Under the pieces are notes generated by a model, which had not been told where the DNA came from, searched no databases, and saw nothing but the letters and a program-made list of their open reading frames with translations. A stretch of DNA of 35,120 nucleotides from Acidobacteriota bacterium. Lineage in GTDB: Bacteria; Acidobacteriota; Terriglobia; Bryobacterales; Bryobacteraceae. Of the stretch, positions 1 through 9,957 are shown in pieces; within the stretch, counting starts at the first letter, position 1, and each line of letters opens with the position of its first letter. Position numbers and translations under genes: made by a program. The stretch spans positions 1 to 35,120 of the forward strand of contig JACQDF010000046.1 of the NCBI GenBank assembly GCA_016201205.1. The letters run 5' to 3'.

Positions 1-473
1 AGCGTTCCAACCTGAAGCATTCGACCGCCGGCCTGAAAGAACTGCACCGCCTTCACGACTCCCTGAGCGGCCGCTCCGGCGGAAGCCACGGTTAAGACCG
101 CATTCACCGTTAACCCGGTGATCTGTCCGATGACCGCACCTTGACTATAGGCTTCCGGGTGCTCAACAAACCGGTCCAGGTTGAGATCCACAAGCCCGCC
201 TGTCACGGTGTGAACTGCTTTGTCAGTAAAGCCATACAAGCTGTCCCGCACTTCACCCGATGTCCAGGCCTCGGCGAAGCCAGCCGCCGCCGCGGTCAAT
301 ACGCTTTTCTCACCTTGACGGGTGAGCTCGACAAACCGTTGGTAAGCCTCTTTGCTCGCCCATTCCAATTCCCCGCCTTTGCCGTACCCGCCAGCATAAG
401 TGTCCCAGGCATCCTGATTCGACATTCCTCGTGTGCCCTCGCGGCGCATCCGATCCGGACTCCAAACCGCCAT
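1..473 (-). CDS. Unrecognised protein, N-terminal part, cut by window edge
   Basis: An open minus-strand frame runs from an ATG at 473 off the left edge, giving about 157 residues. The start is chosen because a strong ribosome binding site (GAGGGAGG, 483-490) lies 9 nt upstream. Another in-frame ATG at 425 (MSNQDAWDTYAGG) is possible. The visible protein has a polar, Gly/Trp-containing N-terminus, a helical middle (ASKEAYQRFVELTRQGE) and an Ala/Gly/Val-rich segment near the cut (GAVIGQITGLTVNAVLTVAS). Such stretches occur in the pre-toxin part of some secreted polymorphic toxins, but no toxin domain or Rhs repeat is visible, so the function is unknown. There is no signal peptide. It follows the TPR gene on the same strand after 129 bp. 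Confidence 0.5.
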   Translation of the reverse strand, partial: MAVWSPDRMRREGTRGMSNQDAWDTYAGGYGKGGELEWASKEAYQRFVELTRQGEKSVLTAAAAGFAEAWTSGEVRDSLYGFTDKAVHTVTGGLVDLNLDRFVEHPEAYSQGAVIGQITGLTVNAVLTVASAGAAAQGVVKAVQFFQAGGRMLQVGT

Positions 474-602
474 ACTCCGTCGCCTCCCTCTCGAAAACTT
501 ACGTGCGAATTCCAGCCTCGCTCCATCACAAGTCTGGATTTCTACTGGCGTGGTTGGAGTATGGCGAGCCTTGCTACCGTTTGCGATGGAGGAGGAACCC
601 GG

Positions 603-1901
603 CTACGGTTGCTGGTTTGGCGGTTTCGCCTGCGCGAAGCGCTCCACTTCGGCAAGCTGCTTCTTCACGACCGCGATGTCCGGGGAATCCATGGGAAGCA
701 GACTCAGATATCCCTTCATGTGCTCGATGGCGCCCTGGTAATCGGCCTTCTGCGCCAGGATGATGCCCAGCACATGCTGCATTTTCGGGATGCGTTTCGC
801 CGAATCCGCTTTCAGCCCCTCACGAGCGCTCTTCTCCGCCGGCTCCAGCTTCTGAAGATTCAGATTCGCCACTGCGTTGACGAACCAGGCGTTGGGATAG
901 TCGTATGGGTTCAGCCTTAGTGCGCGCTCGCTGGCATCGGCGCACTCCTGCCATTTATTGTCGCGCGCCCACAGAAACGCCATCTGCACGTAAGGCTTCA
1001 CGAGCTTGTTGTCCGCGCTCAGCGCTTCCGCATAGGCCTTGCGGGCCTCCCCGGCCTGATTCTGCGCCTCCTGCACCGTCCCCAAGTCCTGCCAGGCATT
1101 GGCATATTTCGGGTAGAGCTGGACGGCCTTCTCGAATTCCTTCTGCGCCTCGGGCCACTTGCGTTTCTTGGCCAGCTCGCGTCCCTTCTCGAAGGCTTTC
1201 TTGGCGTCTTTGGGAGCGGCAGCGGCGGTGATGCTGACCGTCAGCCCCTCGACATTGGCAAGCCGCCGCATGATAATCGTGCCCACATCGGGATTGTCCA
1301 TGAAGCGCCGGCCGCTGAGAGAAACCACCTCGGAGCGGTAGCCGGGCAGCGACGCGCGCAGATCGCAGCCCATCAGGTCGCGCTCGCTGATCCCACGCTG
1401 CCTGCCCATGGTCGAGCTCGGCCCTGTGCGCGAGGAGCCAAAGTCGCCGAAGGTGTCCGCGCCGCCGCTGACGCTGGCGTCGGCGAATAACTGGTTGTTC
1501 TGCCCAAGCTGGAAGCTGAACCGGCCTTTCGAGTCCGTCCAGCCTTCCGGGCGCGGCTGGCCGTTGCATATCCGCTCAATGACAACGGGCTCGGGCGGCG
1601 GTGTGCCATCGTCCAGCACGACTTTTCCGGAGAGGAAGATCGGCCGCTGCATATCGGTCGGGAACGGCTGCTGCTGCTGCGGAGTCGTACCCGGAAACTG
1701 TGGCTGCTGTGGTCTGGTGGAGCCGGGTGTGCCCACCCCGGGCGTGCCTCCGGGGCCGGTTGGGCCTCCGGTGGTAGGCGCTCCACCTGGCGCGCCTCCG
1801 CCGCCCGGCGGCGGAGCCTCTTGGGCAAACACCAACATGGCGCAGACGGTTAGTGCGATCGCCGCAACCAACCATCGGGAAACGGAAGCCGGGAACCTCA
1901 T
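603..1901 (-). CDS. Secreted TPR-repeat protein with Pro/Gly-rich linker
   Basis: The protein has 432 residues. Residues 1-27 form a signal peptide (MRFPASVSRWLVAAIALTVC, cleavage near AFAQ-like VFAQ). A low-complexity Pro/Gly/Gln linker follows (about 30-85), then a beta-rich region resembling a carboxypeptidase-regulatory-like fold (SGKVVLDDGTPPPEPVVIE, about 90-215). The C-terminal half (about 225-430) is built of TPR-type helical pairs, for example KKWPEAQKEFEKAVQLYPKYANAW. This arrangement is common among envelope proteins of Acidobacteria. TPRs mediate protein contacts, so a periplasmic scaffold role is inferred; no catalytic residues are seen. The start has a good ribosome binding site (AAGGGAGGG) just upstream. 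Exact function is unknown. Confidence 0.85.
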   Translation of the reverse strand: MRFPASVSRWLVAAIALTVCAMLVFAQEAPPPGGGGAPGGAPTTGGPTGPGGTPGVGTPGSTRPQQPQFPGTTPQQQQPFPTDMQRPIFLSGKVVLDDGTPPPEPVVIERICNGQPRPEGWTDSKGRFSFQLGQNNQLFADASVSGGADTFGDFGSSRTGPSSTMGRQRGISERDLMGCDLRASLPGYRSEVVSLSGRRFMDNPDVGTIIMRRLANVEGLTVSITAAAAPKDAKKAFEKGRELAKKRKWPEAQKEFEKAVQLYPKYANAWQDLGTVQEAQNQAGEARKAYAEALSADNKLVKPYVQMAFLWARDNKWQECADASERALRLNPYDYPNAWFVNAVANLNLQKLEPAEKSAREGLKADSAKRIPKMQHVLGIILAQKADYQGAIEHMKGYLSLLPMDSPDIAVVKKQLAEVERFAQAKPPNQQP

Positions 1902-1924
1902 CTGGGGGCCCTCCCTTGCCCCTG

Positions 1925-1955
1925 ATTATGTCACAATCCGCCGGCGAGAGTTCAA
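1925..1955 (-). promoter_or_regulatory. Possible promoter of the TPR gene
   Basis: On the minus strand TTGAAC (1950-1955) and CATAAT (1925-1930) are separated by 19 bp, and the gene start is 23 nt further on. The spacing is longer than the usual 17, so the call is weak. Confidence 0.3.
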
Positions 1956-1979
1956 GCATCCAGTCCAGTCCTCAGGCGT

Positions 1980-2273
1980 TCACCGGAGCGCCGACTTTCG
2001 GCGTGTCCGGTGCAACGCCCTGTCAGTCCGCTCGCCTGACGGCTGGTACTCGTAGAGGGTTTCGGGAGCGACGTCCGCACCGTTCGGCCACACGACCGTG
2101 CCACCGTCGAGAAAGAAACGTCGAAAGTAGCTCTGGTTCTTGAGGGGCTCGAACACGGGACCATCCAGCCACTGACGAAAATCAATCGTCTTCTCGGAGT
2201 TGTCGTTGAACGTCATGTGAATGCGATGACCACCGCGGTATTCAGCCCGTATCACGGATGGCAGAAAGCTCAT
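1980..2273 (-). CDS. DUF2442 domain protein
   Basis: The protein has 97 residues. It matches the DUF2442 pattern: an N-terminal strand pair (RAEYRGGHRIHMTFNDNSEKTIDF), then GPVFEPLKNQSYFRRFFLDGGTV and the hallmark VVWPNGADVAPETLYE. DUF2442 genes are often paired with a DUF4160 gene in toxin-antitoxin-like couples. Here the upstream sequence holds a degraded DUF4160-like frame ending 9 nt before this start. A ribosome binding site (GAGGTG) lies just upstream of the ATG and overlaps the relic's stop. About 20 basic C-terminal residues (GERTDRALHRTRRKSALR) extend past the domain and may be a mutated tail. Cellular role unknown. Confidence 0.8.
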   Translation of the reverse strand: MSFLPSVIRAEYRGGHRIHMTFNDNSEKTIDFRQWLDGPVFEPLKNQSYFRRFFLDGGTVVWPNGADVAPETLYEYQPSGERTDRALHRTRRKSALR

Positions 2274-2282
2274 AGCAACACC

Positions 2283-2455
2283 TCACTCCAGGGGCCCGAC
2301 CCTCTCCAGGGGACGGCCCGCCTTCATGTTCTTCCGGGCCACTGCCGGATAAGGCGGCGCGCCGTCCTCGACCGGATGTTTCCCACGATCATCTCTCCGT
2401 CCAGTAAGTGCAGGTGCCAGATGCGCGAATTGTATTTTCGCGCGGCCTCATCCGA
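2283..2455 (-). pseudogene. Decayed DUF4160-like gene fragment
   Basis: Reading the minus strand, one frame gives DGEMIVGNIRSRTARRLIRQW. After a shift near 2335-2342 the next frame gives ARKNMKAGRPLERVGPLE followed by a TGA at 2283-2285. Joined, the two resemble the C-terminal half of DUF4160 proteins, which usually end in an Arg/Gly segment and an I/VxPLE-type motif. The 5' part is missing: the iolD stop codon begins right at the fragment's edge. It directly precedes the DUF2442 gene, the usual DUF4160 partner. The family match is by eye and tentative; the frame break is clear. Confidence 0.45.
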
Positions 2456-4336
<1,881 letters not shown>

Positions 4337-4340
4337 GATG

Positions 4341-4348
4341 CCCTCCTT
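4341..4348 (-). promoter_or_regulatory. Ribosome binding site of iolD
   Basis: The minus strand reads AAGGAGGG, 4 nt before the ATG at 4336. It decides between this start and the longer frame beginning at 4420. Confidence 0.85.
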
Positions 4349-4355
4349 AGGAAGT

Positions 4356-5369
4356 TCATAACCAGCGCGAAAAGCGCTCGATGTGCCGGCCGCGCTGCGC
4401 TCCAGCCTGTTCGAGCGCATCTTCCGCAGTCGATCCCCTGTGAATGATAGCGCCCGCAGCTTCCGCGATCACCAGCGGATCTTCTTTGCCGGGATAAAGC
4501 ACGTTGCGGCCGACCAGCGCGCCACGCACGTTGGGTCCGGCCTTCAAAGCCTCCTCGACGCTTCTCAGAAACGGCATCGCGTCGCCGGCCGATTCGCCGC
4601 CCAGCAGAAGAACGGGAAGCGTGGTGGCGCGGACCACCGTTTCGTACCCTGCGCAGTAGGGCAGCTTCAGCCACAGGCAGCGGCTGCTGTCCCCCAGCGC
4701 GGATGCAACGCCCACCAGGGCCGCCAGCGCTCCACGTTCCTTCAAGACCTCGAATCCCTTCTCCGATCTGCGGACAGGCAGCGGCTCAAGAAACAGAGGC
4801 AACCGCAAGGCATTGGATTCGGTAATCGCGCGCGCGCCGGCGAGAATTGTCTTGAGCGACGCCGGATCATCCACGGCCACGCGGAGCAGGACTTTGGCGC
4901 CGTCCAGACGCCAGGCCGCACAGGTCGCCGGCGAAGCGCCTGTCAGCGGGTCATCCAGCTCCCAGCAGGCGTCCGCCAGCCCGCCGCGGTTCAAGCTGGC
5001 GATCAACAGCTTGCCGTCAAAGAGCGGCGCACCGCCTGCCTCGCGCTGAAGACCGTCCAGCGTGAGCAGGTCTTCGAGGATGTCCATGGTGGCCATGACG
5101 CCATCCACCGAATCGCTCATCACGACGCGCAGGATGCGGGCCAGATACTCGCGGCGGTTCGCCATCGCCAGCGGATCGTCGCCGACTTTGGTGACCAGCC
5201 GCGCAGGATGATCGGCCGCCAGGATGTTGAGCCGGCCGTCGGGCGTCAGTGCCGGACGCCGGACGCGCACGCCCGCCACTCGCAAGGGGTACTCCGGGTC
5301 TTTCACCCGCAGGTCGCAGATGCTGGCAACCGCTCGCTCCGGCAGAAACTCGCTGGCGGCAAATGCCAT
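4356..5369 (-). CDS. Cgl0159-type (beta/alpha)8 aldolase in the inositol operon
   Basis: The protein has 337 residues and resembles the Cgl0159 family, class I aldolase-like barrels found in iol clusters of Actinobacteria and others. Visible features are NILAADHPAR (about 48-57), VDGVMATMDILEDLLTL (about 88-105), PLFLEPLPVRR (about 191-201) and CLWLKLPYC near residue 235, whose lysine is a candidate Schiff-base residue. In this setting it probably replaces IolJ and cleaves 2-deoxy-5-keto-gluconate 6-phosphate, the IolC product, into dihydroxyacetone phosphate and malonate semialdehyde. That role is inferred from position. The start codon overlaps the iolC stop (ATGA) and has GGAGG upstream. 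Confidence 0.82.
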   Translation of the reverse strand: MAFAASEFLPERAVASICDLRVKDPEYPLRVAGVRVRRPALTPDGRLNILAADHPARLVTKVGDDPLAMANRREYLARILRVVMSDSVDGVMATMDILEDLLTLDGLQREAGGAPLFDGKLLIASLNRGGLADACWELDDPLTGASPATCAAWRLDGAKVLLRVAVDDPASLKTILAGARAITESNALRLPLFLEPLPVRRSEKGFEVLKERGALAALVGVASALGDSSRCLWLKLPYCAGYETVVRATTLPVLLLGGESAGDAMPFLRSVEEALKAGPNVRGALVGRNVLYPGKEDPLVIAEAAGAIIHRGSTAEDALEQAGAQRGRHIERFSRWL

Positions 5370-6379
5370 CAGAAGCCTCCGCGGTCGCCGGCAAAATCCA
5401 GCGCCTCCTGCTCGTACGGCATGAAGTTCGCACACCCGTGACGCGTCACCACGATCGCGCCGCAGGCGTTGCCCATGCGGGCCGCGCGCTTCCAGTCCCA
5501 TCCTTTCAGGTAGCCGTAGAGAAAGCCGCTGGCGAAGGCGTCGCCGGCGCCGAGAATGTTGTAGACCTCGACCGGATAGGGCGCTGCTTCCAGCACCTCT
5601 CGCTGGCGTGTGTGAATCGCGGCGCCTTCGCGCCCGCGCGTCATCACCAGCGCTTCCGGCCCCGCTGCCAGCACCGCTTCGATCGCCCGTCCGAGGTCGC
5701 CGCTGACGTGCGCATCCGAGATCTGCGAATGCTCGACGGACACCGCGCCGCCTTCCCGAAGCGCCGCCGCCTTCACCTCATCCGAGGTTCCGATCGCGAT
5801 GTCCACCAGACGCAGCGCGGAACGCGTGGTGACGCCGAAGGCGCGCGGATCGTGCCACTGATCGGGGCGGAAGTCGAGCTCGAGGACCACTTTGACGCCG
5901 TGCGCCCGCGCCTGCTCGGCGGCAAACAGCGTGGCGCTGCGGCTCGGCTCACGGCTGAGGCCGGTTCCGCTGATCACCAGGACGCGGCTGCTTGCGACCG
6001 GCGCGGCCAGCACATCCTCGATCGTCAGCTCGATGTCTGCGCAGTTGTCGCGGTAGTAGACCAGCGGAAACTTGTCCGGCGGCTCGATCCCCAGGATCAC
6101 CGCGCTGGACCGCTTGCCCGGCTTGCGCGCCACGAAGCGCGTCTCGACGCCTTCGTTGTTCAGAAACTTGAGCAGGAACTCGCCCACCGGGTCGTTGCCG
6201 ATGCCGGTCAGCACAGCCGAGCGCAGCCCGAGCCGCCGCGTGCCCACGCTGATATTGGTGGGGCAGCCGCCTACGTACGCGGCGAAGCTCTTGATATCAG
6301 GGAAGGCGGCTCCGATGTCGTTCGCATACAGGTCGATCGAGCTGCGGCCCATCGCCAGTACGTCGTATTGCTGTTCCAT
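5369..6379 (-). CDS. iolC: 5-dehydro-2-deoxygluconokinase
   Basis: The protein has 336 residues and is a PfkB/ribokinase-family kinase. It begins YDVLAMGRSSIDLYAND. The glycine-rich substrate region FAAYVGGCPTNISVGTRRLG lies near residues 37-56. The C-terminal PfkB signature NILGAGDAFASGFLYG contains the catalytic aspartate of GAGD. The N-terminal wording and the operon with IolB and IolD identify it as IolC, which phosphorylates 5-dehydro-2-deoxygluconate in the cytosol. Its ATG overlaps the iolB stop, and its own stop overlaps the aldolase start, so the three genes are translationally coupled. The product stands alone and is not fused to a DUF2090 domain as in some bacteria. Confidence 0.95.
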   Translation of the reverse strand: MEQQYDVLAMGRSSIDLYANDIGAAFPDIKSFAAYVGGCPTNISVGTRRLGLRSAVLTGIGNDPVGEFLLKFLNNEGVETRFVARKPGKRSSAVILGIEPPDKFPLVYYRDNCADIELTIEDVLAAPVASSRVLVISGTGLSREPSRSATLFAAEQARAHGVKVVLELDFRPDQWHDPRAFGVTTRSALRLVDIAIGTSDEVKAAALREGGAVSVEHSQISDAHVSGDLGRAIEAVLAAGPEALVMTRGREGAAIHTRQREVLEAAPYPVEVYNILGAGDAFASGFLYGYLKGWDWKRAARMGNACGAIVVTRHGCANFMPYEQEALDFAGDRGGF

Positions 6380-7209
6380 CAGCCGGCGCCTCCCGCATGG
6401 ACCAGAGGCACTCGCGGATCCTTCTCCCTCCACGTCTGGCGGACCCACGCGTAGGCCGGATCGTCCGAGGCCGCCATCGAGCGAGCTGAGCCGGCGAGCG
6501 CGTTCAGGTAGTACACGTTGTATCCGTGCGCCGCCACCACCGGATGATACCCTTCCGGAATCAGCACCAGTTCGCCGTCGCGCACCGTCAAAGTCTCGTC
6601 CAGCCGCCGGTCGCGCGTGTAGACTTTCTGAATGGCGTACCCGTCGGGATGGTTGATGCGGTAGTAGTAGATCTCCTCGAGGTCCACTTCGCCCGGCGGG
6701 TTGTGGACGTCGTGCTTGTGAGGCGGATAGCTCGACCAGTTGCCGCTCGGGGTGTAGACCTCGACGATCAGCAGCCGGTGCGCCGGGAAACCGGGCTTCA
6801 GGATGTGGTTGATCTGTCGCGTGGCGTTGCCGCCGCCGCGGATTTCCACTTCGATCTCGTTGGGAGTGACCAGCCGCGGAAGATGGGATTCTTCGGCGCG
6901 CGAGTAACAAAACGCCAGCTCGCACCCGGTTTCGGCGGTGACGGTGAAGTCCGTCGAGATCGGCAGATAGAGCGCATACGGCAGACCGCTGAACACATCG
7001 GAACGCCCGCCGAAGCAGCTCCACGCCCCCCGCGACGAGTCGACCGACAGCCGCCCTCCCAGCACTACCAGCCCCAGCTCGCAATCTCCCGTTGCAGCCG
7101 CGTACTGGTCCCCGGCGGCCAGGTTCCTCACCTGGAAGCGCAGATACTCAAAGCCGAAGCTCTCGGTCCTGCCCGCGAAAGCATCCGCGGGAAGCAACAG
7201 TTTTGCCAT
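6379..7209 (-). CDS. iolB: 5-deoxy-glucuronate isomerase
   Basis: The protein has 276 residues and is a bicupin of the KduI/IolB family. It converts 5-deoxy-glucuronate to 5-dehydro-2-deoxygluconate. Metal-site residues appear in SSYPPHKHDVHN (about 166-177), a glutamate in EEIYYYRI, and a histidine in IPEGYHPVVAAHGYNVYYLN. It is first in the iol operon. The ATG at 7209 follows GAGGTG at a suitable distance; a GTG two codons upstream is less likely. A TACGAT box at 7234-7239 could be the -10 of the operon promoter. No operator for an IolR-type repressor is evident. Confidence 0.95.
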   Translation of the reverse strand: MAKLLLPADAFAGRTESFGFEYLRFQVRNLAAGDQYAAATGDCELGLVVLGGRLSVDSSRGAWSCFGGRSDVFSGLPYALYLPISTDFTVTAETGCELAFCYSRAEESHLPRLVTPNEIEVEIRGGGNATRQINHILKPGFPAHRLLIVEVYTPSGNWSSYPPHKHDVHNPPGEVDLEEIYYYRINHPDGYAIQKVYTRDRRLDETLTVRDGELVLIPEGYHPVVAAHGYNVYYLNALAGSARSMAASDDPAYAWVRQTWREKDPRVPLVHAGGAG

Positions 7210-7262
7210 TGACACCTCACATGCGCGCTAGTCATCGTAGCACCGCAGCGGCAGCCCACGGT

Positions 7263-7268
7263 TACAAT
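7263..7268 (+). promoter_or_regulatory. -10-like box, probably leaderless start
   Basis: TACAAT is followed by 8 nt and then the ATG of the lipoprotein at 7277. No ribosome binding site fits between, so transcription would begin at or next to the start codon. Confidence 0.45.
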
Positions 7269-7276
7269 GGGTTCAT

Positions 7277-7903
7277 ATGATCTCGCGATGCTCCCGATTC
7301 CTCATCCCTCTCTTGCTGCTGCTTGCCGCCTGCTCGGAAGCACCCAAAGAAATCGTCAAGAAGAAAAAGGAGCCTGAGAAGCCGCCCGAACCTGTCAGCG
7401 GCCGCTATGCATTCCATCAGATGTACATGTACGCGCGCACCAACTGGGCTCTGGACACCCAGGGTTTGCAGCTTGCCAGCTTGCCGATTGCGGAGGTGAA
7501 GCCGGAAGGCGGCAAGTACGGCGCCTGGCAGGGCATGTTCGCTTCGCCCAGCAAAGGCCGTTCGAGGATTTTCACTTACTCGGTGGTGGAAGCGGGCGGC
7601 AACCTGCACAAAGGGGTTTTCGGCGGGCCGGAAGAAGGCTTCAGGGGCCAGCGGGGCCAGGCCAGGCCGTTTCTCATCGCGGCGCTGAAGATTGACAGCG
7701 TGGAAGCCTATCAAACGGCGATCAAGAAAGGGGCCGCCTACGTCAAGAAGAATCCCGACATGCCGGTGTCCTTCCTGCTGGAATTGACGCCGCGCTTCCC
7801 CGATCCGACCTGGCGTGTCATCTGGGGCGAATCGGCCAGTCACAGCAATTATTCGATCTTTGTCGATGCCACTACGGGGGATTATCTCGCCACCGTGAGG
7901 TAG
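7277..7903 (+). CDS. Conserved lipoprotein of unknown function
   Basis: The protein has 208 residues. It starts with a lipoprotein signal (FLIPLLLLLAAC, lipobox LAAC with the lipidated cysteine at residue 19), followed by a charged tether (KEIVKKKKEPEKPPEP). The remaining domain includes YAFHQMYMYARTNWALD, WQGMFASPSKGRSRIFTYSVVEAGG and a C-terminal FVDATTGDYLATV. The last segment looks like a PepSY-type strand pair, often seen in small secreted domains that bind or inhibit peptidases; this is only a resemblance. The gene is divergent from iolB and its last 22 bp overlap the convergent ROK gene. Confidence 0.8.
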   Translation: MISRCSRFLIPLLLLLAACSEAPKEIVKKKKEPEKPPEPVSGRYAFHQMYMYARTNWALDTQGLQLASLPIAEVKPEGGKYGAWQGMFASPSKGRSRIFTYSVVEAGGNLHKGVFGGPEEGFRGQRGQARPFLIAALKIDSVEAYQTAIKKGAAYVKKNPDMPVSFLLELTPRFPDPTWRVIWGESASHSNYSIFVDATTGDYLATVR

Positions 7904-8814
7904 TCCAACGCCAGCGCGGCCGCCCCCAATACGCCCGACGGGTCGTCGAGCCCGGTGCCGACGATGGGCACCTCGCGCCGCAGCATGCCGATGGTGCGTG
8001 CAAGCACTTCCGTTCGCAGCGGATGCAGCAGGAACTCGCCGGCAATGGCAATCTGGCCGCCGAGGACGATGATTTCCGGATCGAGCACAAAGACGAGCCC
8101 GGCGATGGCGGCCGCCAGCACGTGTGTCGAGCGCTCGATGATCTCGCGCGCGACCGCATCCCCTTCCCGGGCGAGTGCGAACACACGCTCGCAATCCGGA
8201 GGCTTCGGCCCATCGAGCAATCGCGAGGCAACGCCGCGATGGATGGCGGCGAAGGCGGCCGATTCGATTGCTCTGGAAGAGAACACCGTCTCGAGGCAGC
8301 CGTGGTTGCCGCAGATGCAGCGCTCGCCGTCCGGATTCACCGTGAGGTGCCCGATGTGGCCGCCGGCGCCGCCTGCGCCGCGTACGATCCGGCCATGAGA
8401 AAGCACGGCGCCGCCGACGCCGGTTCCCAGCGTGAGCATCAGCACGTTCTCGTGACCGCGGGCAGCGCCCCAGCGGCGCTCCCCGACGAGCGCCACCCGC
8501 GCGTCGTTGTCGGCGAAAACCGCCATTCCCGGGACGGCAAACAGATCCGAGAGCAGGTGACCCTCGAGATAATGCAGCGTACCGGGCAGCACGGCGACGC
8601 GGGTCGTCTTCGGATCGATAATGCCCTTGCAGCCGATGCCGGCGGCTGACACGCCCTGGCCCAGTTCATCGACCAACTGGCGCGCAGCTGCGCCAACCGC
8701 ATCCAGCGAATCGGGCGTCGCCAGCCGCCGCGAACCGAGCACGTGTCCATCCGCGTCCACGCGCGCCGCTTTGATCTGCGTACCGCCGATGTCGATGCCG
8801 AGAACGGATTTCAT
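7882..8814 (-). CDS. ROK-family sugar kinase
   Basis: The protein has 310 residues. The N-terminus DIGGTQIKAARVDADG is the phosphate-binding motif of the ROK/actin-like ATPase fold. FADNDARVALVGE and LTLGTGVGGAVLSHGRIVRG (with GAGGAGGHIGH after it) are the sugar and ATP regions. CICGNHGCLE is the ROK zinc motif (CxCGxxGCxE). There is no N-terminal helix-turn-helix, so it is a kinase (glucose, N-acetylhexosamine or similar), not a NagC/Xyl repressor. The substrate cannot be set from sequence. The gene stands alone and overlaps the lipoprotein gene tail to tail. A GGAG abuts the ATG too closely to act as a normal ribosome binding site. Confidence 0.92.
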   Translation of the reverse strand: MKSVLGIDIGGTQIKAARVDADGHVLGSRRLATPDSLDAVGAAARQLVDELGQGVSAAGIGCKGIIDPKTTRVAVLPGTLHYLEGHLLSDLFAVPGMAVFADNDARVALVGERRWGAARGHENVLMLTLGTGVGGAVLSHGRIVRGAGGAGGHIGHLTVNPDGERCICGNHGCLETVFSSRAIESAAFAAIHRGVASRLLDGPKPPDCERVFALAREGDAVAREIIERSTHVLAAAIAGLVFVLDPEIIVLGGQIAIAGEFLLHPLRTEVLARTIGMLRREVPIVGTGLDDPSGVLGAAALALDYLTVAR

Positions 8815-8823
8815 CTCCGATTC

Positions 8824-8829
8824 AGCATA
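8824..8829 (-). promoter_or_regulatory. -10-like box of the ROK gene
   Basis: On the minus strand TATGCT is followed by 9 nt and the ATG at 8814. This is the same leaderless-type geometry seen at the lipoprotein and pilZ genes. Confidence 0.4.
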
Positions 8830-8850
8830 GCCGAAGATCGTACCGGCGTT

Positions 8851-9957
8851 TCAGCCGGCTTTGCGCAGCGCCTCGATCCGCGGGGCGCGGCTCTTCGGGC
8901 TGTCAAGGCTGAACGAACGGGCATCGCCAAGCTGATCGCGCACGAACGTCTCGGTCGCTTTCACCGCCTCGGCCAGCGCCTTATCTCTGGCGATGAACGA
9001 CGACCAGGCAATGGACTGCGTGCCAGGATCAAACTCCCACAGGCCCACCAGTCTGCCGCGGTCAAAGAGGCCATGGCTGGGCAGATCCGACAGCTCGGAA
9101 GCGGCCCGGTGCGACTTTTCGCAGAACACTTTGCGCTTGGCATCCTCCGGCGCCAGCACGCCCTTCACATCGCGCCGCAATAAGGTCATCCCGTCCAGGC
9201 AACTGACCAGGACGTAGTGAGGCTTTTTCGGCCGCTGGAACGAACGGAATGCGTCCAGATCCTCGGCGAACATCAGACGGTTGTCGCTGCCGGGCAGCGC
9301 CGCCAGCTTTAGCGGCTCCAATGCCTCTTTGGACGCCCTCACGCCGAGGCCGGAAAACCATCGGAACTCGTCCGGCGTCGCCGGGCCGATCCAGCGAAAA
9401 TAGCGTCGGGCCAGCTCGACATAGACTTCGTCTTGCGAGAGCCGAAACAGCGTGAGGGGATTGGGGCTCCAGAGCGCATACCGATAGCGCTGCTGATCGA
9501 GGCGGCCATGGACGGGCACGCGCCGGATCTCGCCCGCTGATTGCAGCTTGCCGATGGCGACCGGAAGCGTGGTAGTGAGCCCCTTGTTCTTGCCCGCTTC
9601 GCCGAGATTGCGCACGGCGCCGCCGGCCGCTTCACGAATCGCCTCCGGGTCCTTGGGACCGCCGGAGAGCGCGTCGATCACTTTCAGGCACAGCCTGTCG
9701 ATTTCCGCGGCAGTGACCCCGAGCTTGGCGGCGGTGCGCATGTCGCCGTCGTTGAAGCCGTGCCCGGCCCTCAGGGCAAGAGCAAAATCGGCCGCGGGCA
9801 CGACATAGGTGCAGCCGCGCGCCGAGGGAAGCTCGTGGATGTCAAGTTTCGCCGCGGCCGCGTCGGCCGCCTCGCGGGTGATCCCCGCGCGCGAAAACAG
9901 CGTCAGGTACGGCCCGGCTCCACCGACCGACCGGGCCCAGCCGGTCCTGTCGAGCAC
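8851..9957 (-). CDS. Winged-helix (AlkZ/YcaQ-like, HTH_42) protein, 5' end possibly interrupted
   Basis: The uninterrupted part is 368 residues from a GTG at 9957. It fits the HTH_42 winged-helix family that contains the AlkZ/YcaQ DNA glycosylases: GGAGPYLTLFSRAGITREAA, IHELPSARGCTYVVPAADFALALR, helix-turn-helix repeats through the middle (TPDEFRWFSGLG), and a C-terminal domain with HYVLVSCLDGMTLLRRD and GLFDRGRLVGLWEFDPGTQ. The GTG start is doubtful. The same frame continues upstream with family-like sequence (KQGLDGSLAGRTAHEVLDRTGW), then a TGA at 10003-10005, then MKETEKLQAWWA from an ATG at 10041. The gene may be a nonsense mutant or start internally. A DNA-repair role is inferred; the catalytic glutamine motif is not recognised. 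Confidence 0.75.
   Translation of the reverse strand: MLDRTGWARSVGGAGPYLTLFSRAGITREAADAAAAKLDIHELPSARGCTYVVPAADFALALRAGHGFNDGDMRTAAKLGVTAAEIDRLCLKVIDALSGGPKDPEAIREAAGGAVRNLGEAGKNKGLTTTLPVAIGKLQSAGEIRRVPVHGRLDQQRYRYALWSPNPLTLFRLSQDEVYVELARRYFRWIGPATPDEFRWFSGLGVRASKEALEPLKLAALPGSDNRLMFAEDLDAFRSFQRPKKPHYVLVSCLDGMTLLRRDVKGVLAPEDAKRKVFCEKSHRAASELSDLPSHGLFDRGRLVGLWEFDPGTQSIAWSSFIARDKALAEAVKATETFVRDQLGDARSFSLDSPKSRAPRIEALRKAG

Noticed and set aside
141..920. A 259-codon plus-strand open frame
   Set aside because: It runs antisense across the left-edge gene and the secreted TPR gene, has Arg/Pro/His-rich composition, and lacks start signals. It is a high-GC shadow.
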